A stretch of DNA of 64,000 nt from Linyphia triangularis (lineage: Eukaryota > Arthropoda > Arachnida > Araneae > Linyphiidae): positions 7,575,346-7,639,345 of the forward strand of contig OZ021725.1 of NCBI GenBank assembly GCA_963978545.1, written 5' to 3'. The translations under genes were made by a program, and so were the position numbers. This document shows, in pieces, positions 23,501 through 35,500 of the stretch. The notes under the pieces were generated by a model that was given only the letters and a program-made list of their open reading frames with translations, made no database searches and was not told the origin of the DNA. Numbering within the stretch: the stretch's first letter is position 1; each line of letters starts with the position of its first letter.

Positions 23501-26500
23501 ATCCGGAATTCTAATCCAAAAGAAATGTACACATCTTGGATCTATTTATTCTTGCATCATCGTAACTATTAAATCAATACGTTTTAAATAGGCTATAATT
23601 TCTATCTGTAGACTGTAATAAGAAAAACAAAATATAGCGAATCGAAGCTGTTGCCAGATGTATTAGTCAAATTTCAAAAGATATATTGTGATTGGCTGGA
23701 TTGCTGAATTTGGAAATTCGTGCATAAAGTACATTTAGAAGATCATTGCCATTCTGCTCACAGAAATACAGGCGAATTTGGACGTTACGCAAGAGAATTA
23801 TATATATAGATATGATGCCTGAAAATAAATTTTCAAAGGTTCTTAAAAGTCGTTGATTTTCATTCAGTGATTTGAGTGAGAATCCTTTATAAAAACTGTT
23901 TTACTGATGTAATTTCTGTTGTTTCCTAATTTAACAACTTATAAAATATTTTTCTTAGGGAGATGTGGTTCCTCCGAGCCCTGACATCCACTTTGAGCCT
24001 GTTGTCCAGTTGCCACTTGTAGACACGAGGACGCTGGAAGAGAACGAAGACACACTATTTAAAATGTATATCCATAATCAACCACATTTCAGATTTTCTT
24101 ATACCTATTTTTAGCAATGTTTAAAAATTTATGGCATTTTAAAATATCAACCAATATAGGCATCAGTTCAACTACGATATTAATTAAATAAGAAATATTA
24201 AATTTGACTCAAAGGGCTAGTTTGGGTATGGTTGAATTACATAACAATATATGCATATAGACCATCAATATAGATAAACAACTGGATAGACTGCTCAACG
24301 CTGGGGAAATGAAGACGATGCCACTGCGGTTCGCAGATAATTGGATGGACGAAAAATATGGATTGCTGTGAATCATTTACCTGGGATGAGAGTTTTCCTC
24401 CTATTATATTTTTTATGTAACATTTTCAATCTCTTTGTCCCTGTTTCAAGGATCCACATTTTTCTGATCCGAACCAGTTTTTCCTGCAAAAATATACTTT
24501 TCCTCGTGTTAAAACAAAAGATTTTCCCTCTTAGCTCCTCTTTCCTCGCAGATTACTTCACAAGCTCCTAATATTTGAAGTGTAATTATTATATAGTATG
24601 AGATATTTCATTGTATCTTTAAAATTATTGAATCGCCCTTCCTGCATACTTTTTTGTTGAATTTTTGTGTATTCTTTCCTCGATCTTTTTTGACGAATTT
24701 TTGGATTTCCTCTTTTTGCTCTGATCACTCTCATCCCTGACTTAAGCCGATCGTCATTGTATAATAGCATTGCACTTGATATTCCGTGAACAAAATGAAA
24801 TTAATGTACAATTTATGAGGTAAGTACTTCGACCAACAAATAGAACTGACCCAAATAATTTAAAGTGTTAGATTTTTACATCAGAGCAGTCTATCCACTT
24901 GTTTATTTATATCGATGGTATAGACTAGGACATCATATACCAATGTTACAATCAACCTTAGAATTTTGTCATTTAATCGGACATTTTTTAAAGGAACTTC
25001 TAGTAAGGATCCTTTCCTATTACTCGTGAAAAACCTTGAAATTTGGTGAGCAAGTCTCAAAAATAGCATCTAATATATTTTATTAATACGCTTTTATTAG
25101 CTTCAGACGTATGTATGTTAGTATGTAACGGAATCTTTGAACATGATTTTGACCCCCTTCAAAGCGTCGGATTAGCTAGAAATTTGGCATACTTATTAAG
25201 GACCGATGACAATTCAATATTTTAAACAGTTTGACCCGTTATCCTTATCAGGATCAGCGATTTTTTGTTTTCCTGACACCCAGAGTGTCTGCGTCAAGAC
25301 CAACAAGGGCTACCAGGCGCGTTTGTCGCTTTATCACAAGGATTATCTTGTGTTGCCCTTGCGTCTTTAAATTCCAACCAACCTTCTCCGGAATCGAACC
25401 CTGGTGTGCCGTTTGAACGACAGTTATACAAAGCGTGTTTTTTTTAGTCGCATTATCCTTACCAGGATCTTCAGGATTAGTGATTTTTCATATTCAGAGA
25501 CACGGTAGTGTTTTGTGCCAAGTAATACGGTGTGTACTAAGGCATATACATGACTTAAATTTGAGACAAGCATGTGACTATTGGCAGAAACAACTGGAGA
25601 GTTTTGTACACTAACTAAAAAAAAATTAGAGTTTACAGAAAAAATAATTAATAGTTTAAAAACTAAAAAACACGCTTTAATAGAAAACCAAACTAAAAAG
25701 TAGAAAATAATTAATAGTTTAAAAGACTAAAAAATACGCTTTAATAGAAAAGTGAACAAAAAAGTAGAAAATAATTAATAGTTTAAAAAAGTAAAAAATA
25801 CACTTCAATACAAAAGTGAACTAAAAAGTAGAAAATAAGTTTGAAATAAGAATAAAGTGATTAACAAGAAATATTTATTTTATCGTAAAAAAGCGTGGGG
25901 TGCTTTTTAAGATATTTTCATAATGGTTCTACTTTTACCAATATCTGTCATTAAATATTTTCAACAATTGACATCAAGCACCCCACGCTTTTTTACGATA
26001 AAATAAATATTCCTTGTTAATCACTCTATTCTTATTTCAAACTTATTTAAAATTATTTTCTACTTTTTAGTTCACTTTTGTATTAAAGCGTATTTTTTAG
26101 TTTTTTAAACTATTAATTATTTTATCCAAAAGGCCATGCATATTTTTGTCAAATAGATATTAAGAATGACACACACAAAATTTCAAGTCATTTCATTCAT
26201 ATATGCTAAAGTTTTAGCATTTTGAGTAAGGTGGGAATTTCAAAAATCATAAATTGAGAAAAATGCTTTTGAAACATCAAAGAAGCTATTGCAACAATGC
26301 TAAATTCTCCATAAATATATAGTTTTTATGCAATTGCAGTTATCGGATCAGTTCAAAAACTTGACAGAATAAGGAGAAGATTTCAATAATTATAAACACT
26401 CTAAAAATAGAAAATTAATTATTTTTTGTGAAAACAAGGAGTACCAAGTTCCCTTAAAGGGTATATTTTGAATTTTTCAGATTTTTTGGATAATTTTTAA

Positions 26501-29500
26501 AATACACTTAAGTGAAACCATGATCGTAATTTATTATCGAAAGAACAGAAACTGAAAGTCGATTAGCAAATTTTCTTGCCAACCATTGTTAATGGGTTAA
26601 CTTACATTGGAGAAGGTGTGAATAAACTTTTTTTGTTTATAAACTTGTTTTCTGTTCAAAATTACAAGCTGCTTGAGATATAAAAGCTGTGATTATGTTG
26701 TGAATATTTTTTTTTAATCAAACTGACCAAGATTTTTTGATTGTTAAAATTAAAATATATGGTTTACCTTTTGATTAAAATCTTTAACAAGAAATTTTAT
26801 AAAATTGCAATTTTTTTTATCTGATAATTAGTCATAAACCTTAAAAAATTAACAAGCTTAAGTTGGAAGAAAAGTCTGTTATTATTGCTTTAACTTAATT
26901 TTGTAATGGCTTTATTATATACTAGACGACAACATAACCTGAGTTCACTGAATATGATGTAGGAACCGGTTCACCCATTGTTGTAGTAAGCTCAGTATCT
27001 TGTCTTCTAGTGTAGTAATTTCTTTATTATTGACATTAAAAGCAATGTAACTCATTATCATTTTGCTAAAAAGAACATTTTGATTTCATGTTATTTGCTT
27101 TTAAGACATTTTGTTTTCCACTTTAAAACCCTAGTTAAAGGATGGTTTGGTAGCACAAAGTGAGGTCTACTTTTTTTACATTTAAAGTTTACTTTAATAA
27201 AACAGGATTCCAACTGTCATTGAAAGTCATTAAAAGTGCTTACTATTTTTGAACTTGTTTTCAAGGCCTTGAAAATGCTTAGAGGTGCTTAAAAGTCCTT
27301 GAAAATGCTTAGAGGTCCTTGAAAGTACTTAATTTTTACAGATGTTGTCCAACTGCAAAATTTATAAAAATACAACTCAGACTTGCTATTCCCGCGTGAC
27401 CGCCACTTATCTGCACCTTATAGGAATTTTCCGACTTATTTGTATTGCGCACCCACCAACTTGTAACTTTTTTGGTAGAATATACTTTATTAAAAATTTA
27501 AATACAGACATTATGCCTGAAAACAAATTTTCATAGGTCCTTAAAAACATTAATTAGGTCCTTAAAAGTCATTGATTTTCATTATGTGATTTGAGTGGGA
27601 ACCCTGTAAAAAAAAAACTGAATTTTATTTTACTATGGACTAACCCCAACGATAATGGCATAAAATGAAATGCATTTCTAAACTTGTATATTTTGTAAAT
27701 AGTCCGAGAGGCGACTGCAATTTTTGGACCCCATCGAACATCATTCTGAATTTTTTGTAGAGATTGGAGAAAAGTGAGTAGATTAGGAATCCACTGGTCT
27801 GCCGTGGCAAAAATTGCCGAAACTGATCAATAATCGACTTGGAATGAGTTGAACTAAAATCCGATTGCCAAATATGTCATAACTTGCCAAAAAGAGAACA
27901 AACTTTTTCGTCTGGCAACCCTGCATTTTGATTTTCAATGAGAAAAAGCGCAAACGATTTCTGATCTCTGGCTTGGAAAATTTGTATCTTTAAAAAGTAA
28001 GCCAAATTGGTGACATCAGTTACGTCATCCGTGACGTAATGTTTATTGCCAACTTGGCTCCCTTTTAATAGATGCAAGTAGCCCGTCGCCAGATATCTGA
28101 ATCGTCTGCAACCTTCTTAATTGAAAATTAAAGAGTGAGGGTTACGAAATAAAAAAAAAAATGCTCATTATTTGTCAAGTTATGGCGCATTTGGCAATTG
28201 GATTTAGTTCAACTTATTAAAAGTCGATTTTTGACCAGTTTCGGCCATTTTTGCCACGGCAGACCAGTAGATTCGTAATCTACTCACTTTTCTCTAATTT
28301 CTATAAAAAAAGCAGAATGATGTTCGATGGGGTCCAAAAATTGCAGTCGCCTCTCAGTCTAAAACAAATCAAGTTCATTGTGTTGTGTGTTATTTCAGGC
28401 GTGCCAAGCTGTACCGGTACGACAGTACCGGAGACCCTGCCGAGTGGAAGGAGAGGGGGACTGGAGATGTCAAGATCCTGAAGCACAAGTCTGAAGATTA
28501 TGTTCGCATTCTCATGCGGAGGGACAAAACGCTCAAGATATGTGCGAACCATTATGGTAATTCTGATTTCCTTAATATTCATCTTGTAACTTAAACAAAG
28601 TAATTTACGAAAAAGACTTCAATGGTGCTTTTATTTGATATATTTTCTTCCTTCTGACTGTAAATGTAGTCGTTCACATATCAAAGAACCTACTTTCAGC
28701 TTGTAAATAATTTGAAAACTGCAGGGTTTGATTAACGAAAGCCGATCTTTTGTTCCATATCGAGTACAAACCCATGGCTTCTGTACTTTTTCTGATAAGC
28801 TAATGCTGCTATGCAAATGTGTGGAAATTAAAAGTTTTTTGCTTGGGTACTGTACCATGTCAGTTACATGCGAAACCTCCCTCCCTTATTTCTTAGCTAC
28901 AGTAATGTTTGTGATAAGCAGCCATGTTCAAAGAAAAGCCTGCACCAAAAGAAACTAAAAGAGAAAAATTATCTGCCAAATTGCAGAAAAATTTTCATCT
29001 AAAAAAAAATCCCAGGTCACAAACCATCCTTCAACACCTGAATCCTATACACAAAAAGGAAGCTATGAAACTGCTATTTCCAATGTAACTGGTGTGAGCA
29101 TTAGTTGCATTTGAACAAGCATTTATAAACTATTAATCTACACGAATAGATTAATTCCCTTTTCTTTTTGTCTGCTTAGACCTTCATATTTAAGACTTGG
29201 TAAACAATTTCATACCTTTTTTCTCACTCTCAAGAAAGAGTCTTAAAAAATCCTATCTTCCTATTTTCAAAGTACATAACCTAATTCTTATGGTAAGCTA
29301 TTTTTTTAATTTGTAAAATTAGCTCAACACACTTAGGGTGGGAGTATACTTTAGAAAGTATGATGGTAATCAATTGGTCACGAGAGGGGTTCCTGAAAAT
29401 TTTGGGGATGAGCCTTGAAATTCTTGAAATAGGATCTTTTGGCAGAACTCTTGAAATTCACCAGTACTTATACTAATGCTATTGTTTGTCCTGAGTATTA

Positions 29501-32500
29501 CGCTGATGTAATAGTTGCTCTTGTATCACATAGTCCTCATAATGTCAAAGTATTGGTCATAGATAAACCATGAATATCCGTAAAAACTATAGAAAACTCG
29601 TTGAGAAGTTGGCATTTGTGGAGTAGTGCCACGTCTTGTCCAATGCAGTTATTTCTCACAGAGACTTAAATAGTTCATTTAAGTCTCTGTGACGAGAGTT
29701 CATTAAGTCTCATAGACACGTTAAACGCTGTGTCACCCGAATATGGGCAACAGCAAAGTTTCTGATCGGGCCACATCACCCAAATTGGGGTGACGCTTAT
29801 TTGACTACTTTTGAAGGATATTCGTATGTATTTGAAAATATATTTCGCAGGAAGTAACAAAACTATTGAATTGCTATATAAGTATTACGAAAATGGATTA
29901 TTAGGAAAATTATTGTATGCCTCGTAAAAGCTTTCTTGTTCACTGCTAGTTGACTCACAAAGAATTAAGTTTTTAATTTTTCTTTTCGACATTTCAATGA
30001 ATTAGGCTAAAGCAGAGTGTCTACCGGTCAGGAAAGTCAAGAAAGTCACGAAAAAGTCAAGAAATCGCAAAACGGTCAAGAAAGTCACGAAAAAGTCAAG
30101 AAATCAGAGCAGAGGTCATGAAATTTTCACGCTGATTGCAAAACTGAAAAATTCGGTAATTCCCTAAGAAAAATCGTCCAAAAATTCGACAACAAACAAT
30201 TGCTCAAAAAGGTAATTTTTTCCCCAAAATGACGAGAAATTTTTATGAACGTATAGCGTTTTTTGCAACCATTCCTTTCTCTAAAATCGGCCTTTATCGG
30301 CCCGTCATACAAACGACAAAACTAATTTTTTTTTCTTTTAATTTATAAAAATTCGAGATTCCAGAGTTTATTTTTGTTAAATGTGGTCTAACTTTGAATG
30401 TTAAATATAGTTAGTGAAGTTTAAATATTCGTAGAACTATATTGTGTGGTGCACTTCTGCGGTATGCAAGTGTGAACTTGCTATATAGGATCGACAGGCG
30501 AAGTGTGAATGGAGGAGTTTCGTAACTTTTCTAGTTGTATTTTCGGCACGAAAAATTACGATAAAAATCTGCGAATCGGCAAGACCATTTTATTAACTTA
30601 TTTATAAAATATTAATCAGCAAGAATCACGAAACTAAAATATGATAGGTGAAAAAAAGTCATTTATTTCACGAGGAACAAGAACCAACGATGCAACGTCA
30701 CTTCGATTATTTTACGGACTTCCCGCACTTTTAAATCACGAAGCAAACTCAAAAATTCATCTTGGAATATTTTATTCTATTAAAAATTATTTTATTTTAT
30801 TTGATTTTTGCTTTAAAGTATTAACTTAAGTTCGGAAATAATTATTGGAAAGCAACGACACAGTTGAGCCGAACGGACTTCCGGTTTTCTTCAAATCGCG
30901 GCTTGATTTCCGCGCTTTCGCCGAAAGTCAGTTGGTATCCCTTTTGTTTAAGACATTTTTTTTTTAAATCTTCATTCTCTAGCATACAAGTTGACCCCCT
31001 ACTTTTTAGTGAACATTTTGGCCCACATTCTCGACTTGCATACGAGTATATATACGGTATATTGTCAGGAAATATAAATGGACAACCTTGTTGGGCCTCA
31101 AACCTACTGTTGGTTGTTGATGTCCTTTATGAGAAAACTGGATGGAATCCGATAAAGATCTAGCCAAGTGGTTAATGCCTGTGTTACTGGCCAAATATAA
31201 AGGATATTGTATATTTTGCAAATCAAAATTTGATGTCAGTCATAGTGAAATGGGGTTATCTCATCAAAAATACATCAAGACTTAGTCTGTGTAATTTTAA
31301 CAGGCAAGCAAAGAATGCTTAATTTTCAGTCTTTGTCATCACATGTAATTCCATCCAACAATGCAACTAATAGCATCCTATTACCATCCCAAGAAAATTT
31401 TATTGTTGCTGAAGCAAGCAAACAATGTGAAGCAACTATGAACACTTCGACTTTGTCAGATTTTTCATCTACTAGGAATTCTTTTTATCATTAATGAAGA
31501 AGTTATATGGGCATTAATCCGAGTAATGTGTCACACTTCTGACAGAAGCACATGTAAAGGAAGTGAATTGTTTGCTGTTATATTTCTATAGGAGGAGGAA
31601 GTCCAGTTATTAAATATCGAGATTGCTAAAATATATTTAAAAAAAATAAAAAAAAAATGCTGAAATTGGGGTTGCTTAGTGTTATCATTCACAATACTAA
31701 ATTTTATGATATACTGTTTTATTGTTCTTGCTGTTTTCTTTCACATGGATTTCTCTAATTTTCTATTGTAATTAAAACAGAATTTTAAGCATTTCAGTGA
31801 GTTTTTTACAGCAAATTAATGCAGCAACGATTGTTACATTGGTATATATTTCATACATTTCTATCCAAGAGAAGAAGAAAAAGGTTAATTTTGAGGAGAA
31901 AAAACAATTTTTTTTTATATAACTGCACAAACATTCATAGTTGTGGCTTCAATATAGGTTAAATATGTTGTATTGTATATCTGATTTTTGTCTTTTTAAA
32001 AGTATTAAATTTTTATGGTTTGCCCTTGTCATTTTTTTTTTTTTTTTTTGACAAATTGATTATTTAAACGGTTGCAAATTTTTTTGAAAAGGTCAAGAAA
32101 TTTTCTTCTGAGGTCAAGAAAAGTCAAGAAATTGTATTTGATAAAGTTGGTAGACACCCTGGCTAAAGACTCAAAGTTATACCCCTCTTTACTCGGCAAA
32201 GATTCAAACTGATCATGTAAAGTGTCGAGATGAGAAACAGATGCAAAGTAACGTACACATATAAATCGACATGATACCATGGAAACAAACGTAACAATTA
32301 AAGAGATTATTCTTGCTCGCACCAGCGATTCGCATTATTAAGATATCGATGGGAGTACCTATCAGAATACGCTTTATACAGCGAGACTCGTGACCTGAAG
32401 GAAGTTTCACTGTAAACTCGCTCGGCAGTCAATGTGTTAAGGGGACTTGGTACAATTCAAACTTTATTTTTTATTTAAGCCTTTAAAATTATAATTTTTA

Positions 32501-35500
32501 CTTTTTTAGAATTATTACTTAATAAAAACTAAATTTTATTTTTAAAAAAAAAAGTTCACATAGTGCTCTAAATTTTCAAAATTTGAAATTTTTTTAAAAC
32601 ATTCATCAAATTTAAAATTCTATCTTTTTTATTTTTCAATATTTGTTCCTGATTTTTTTTATTTTATTTTTGAAATGTTCCTGGTAATATACTCTTAACT
32701 TTTTAGGAATTGGATTTAGAATAAGTAAAATAGCTTTCAAGAAAAACGAAAATTACTGAACCTATAGGTAAAAAAAGCATAAAAAACAGGTGTTTTTCAA
32801 CGTTTAAATTAGTATTAAAAAAAACTTTTATTTATTTAAAAATCCATGCCTATTTTTGTTAAATAGATATTAAGAATGACACACACAAAATTTAAAATCA
32901 TTTCATTCATATTTGCTAGAAGTTTTAGCGTTTTGAGTAAGGTGGGAATTTCAATAATCACGAACTGAGAAAAATGCGTTCTATACATCAAAGGAGCTAT
33001 TGCAGCAATGCTAAATTCTTCATAAAAATATAGTTTTTCTGCAATTGCAGTGATCGGATCAACAAAGTCCCCTTACATGATTCCCATTCAATTTACAGAA
33101 TGAAAATCAATGACTTTTAAGGAACTAAATGATGTTTTAAAGGACCTTTGAAAATTAGTTTTCAGCCGCATGTCTAATATATAAATTTTTAATAAAGTAT
33201 ATTCTACCAAAAAAATTACGTCGGAGAATTTTGATATGGTGCAGATAAGTGGCGGTCATGCGGGTATAGAAAGTCTGAGTTGTATTTTTATAAATTTTGC
33301 AGTTGGGCACACAACATTTGTAAAAATTAAGGACATCTAAGGATTTTCAAGAACTTTTTTAAGCATTTCAAAGCCTTGAAAACAAGTTTAGAAATATTGA
33401 GCACTTTTTAATGACCTTGGAAACCCTGCCTTAACTGCATGAAATGACCTATGTTCATACTACAATGGCAACTTCCAGTTTTATGAAGCTCTTTTGAACA
33501 TAAACAGCGATTATTTCTTCAAATGACACACCCATATGAACCGAAGAGTAGTAGTCTTCGACATATCTATTATCGTAATGATCCACAAACCACTGTTCTG
33601 AAAGCATATGGACTCTGAACTATTTTCATGTGTAGTTTTTCATCTATTTCCATAAAAATGACTTAATAAATTAATTAAAATGATACTGATATTTTTATTT
33701 GCCCTCAGTTCAGCCATACATGGAGTTGAAACCCAACAGCAGCAGTGACAGGGCTTGGGTATGGAGTGTTTTAGCCGACTTTGCCGATGAGGAACCAAAG
33801 CCAGAACTGCTGGCAATTAAATTTGCCAATGCTGAAAGTAAGTGCCTCGTTAAACTTGTTTCTGACTGCAATGTAGGCTGGCTGGAACCTTGTTCCCACG
33901 TATCTTTAACAACTCATCAGGGTGCCCAGCAGTCCTACTTTTCCTTCTTTTTTGTAGGAAAAGTCCTACTTTTGGAGGGGGAAAAAAGTCCTACTTCTTC
34001 AAAGTTTCTTTTATATAATTTGTACTACGTGACAAGCGTGCATCATTTTTTTTTTTTTTTTTTTTTTTTTTGCGCTTGTGGTTGCCCTGAAAGCTGGGTT
34101 TTGCAATCTACACATGGTCTACAATGTCTTCAGAAATGGGCCGCGTAGCCCAGTCGGGAGAGTATCGTTCTCGCAACTAGAAGGTTGCGAGCCCTGAGGT
34201 TGCGAGTTCGGGCCTGGGACCGACTAAAAACCGCCGTGTTCGCTAATGGTGACTGGAGCACGTTAAATCAGTCATGGTCGCAAAGTCCTCCAAGTTCCCA
34301 TACAAATCAATACCTCTGGGGGTGGCAAAGCCAAGTCTTCTGGTGGAATCTTCTGCTTGGTATTGCCTCTAAATTAAGAAGTTCCACATACGGTCGGTAG
34401 TGCTGCCATCTACCGGATAGCTATCGAAAGAGGTAGAAATGAACTCTTAAGGTGGCTATAGGTAGACTTGCTCACTCCCATTTCGCGAGTGTGCGCTTAC
34501 ATCCTGTGCAGTACTGCCCACTACCGATCTGTACGGGATATGGGGTTGGTACAAAATGCTTAAGCAGAGGTGCCTTAGTCCCCATAGTCCTTGATAAGAA
34601 GAAGAAGAAGAAGATGTCTTCAGAAAAGCAGTAAATGAATTTGGGGATAAAATTGTGGATTTCGTTCTAGACTTGCACTACTTCTTTAAACAGTTCCCAG
34701 TCAGAGTTGAGGAATTCAGAGATTTGCAAGATGAACTTGGATTCAAGAATCTTAAGCTATTAAAGCTTGTTGAAAGTAGGTGGCTGACTCTTAGTCCTGC
34801 GTTAGACAGGCTTGTCAGCCAATGGCTCTTGCTTTCTGAATATTTTTTTTAAAAGGTTGCCCAAAAGGGACCTAAAGATTTCTGAAAACGCTTGTTATTT
34901 GAGGATTGTGATATGTCTGAAAAGGCCCAATACTACTTTGGTGAAAGTACACTTCCTTCTCTCTTTGACAAATACCCTGCATCCTTTCTTAGCTCTTTTT
35001 TAATGAGAAGAACTTTTGATACATCTTGTGTATGAAAGGATGGATTCCTTAGTAAGAAAGTTGTATTGCCGTTTCTTTAAGATAATGAAATTTAAAAACA
35101 ATTAGTCTACAAGAACTGCAGCTGTTAATATTTCCGGCAATAGACTTTGAACTTGACGATGATGAACTTGAAATTGGTGTTCATTTTCAAAAGTATTTGA
35201 CAAAGGTTAAGGAAACTTCAAAAAGAGTAGACAGTATTAATGGAAAGATGTCTCAAAAATGTAGCCCGAGAATTACTAGAGAAAACCTTTCACTTAATAT
35301 TGTGGTAAAAGAAGCAAGGTGTTTGAAGCCAGAAAATATTCAAGTCACGGTCTTTAAAAGCAGTTAAAAATCTTTCATCCAATGTTCACCTAAGCCCTCT
35401 GTTAAATGTTGACTTAATAGGTGATGAGTGGAGGGTTTTGCAATGCGAGAACATTCCAAAAGACTGGTACACGTACGGAATTGATGATGAAGTATTTCCT

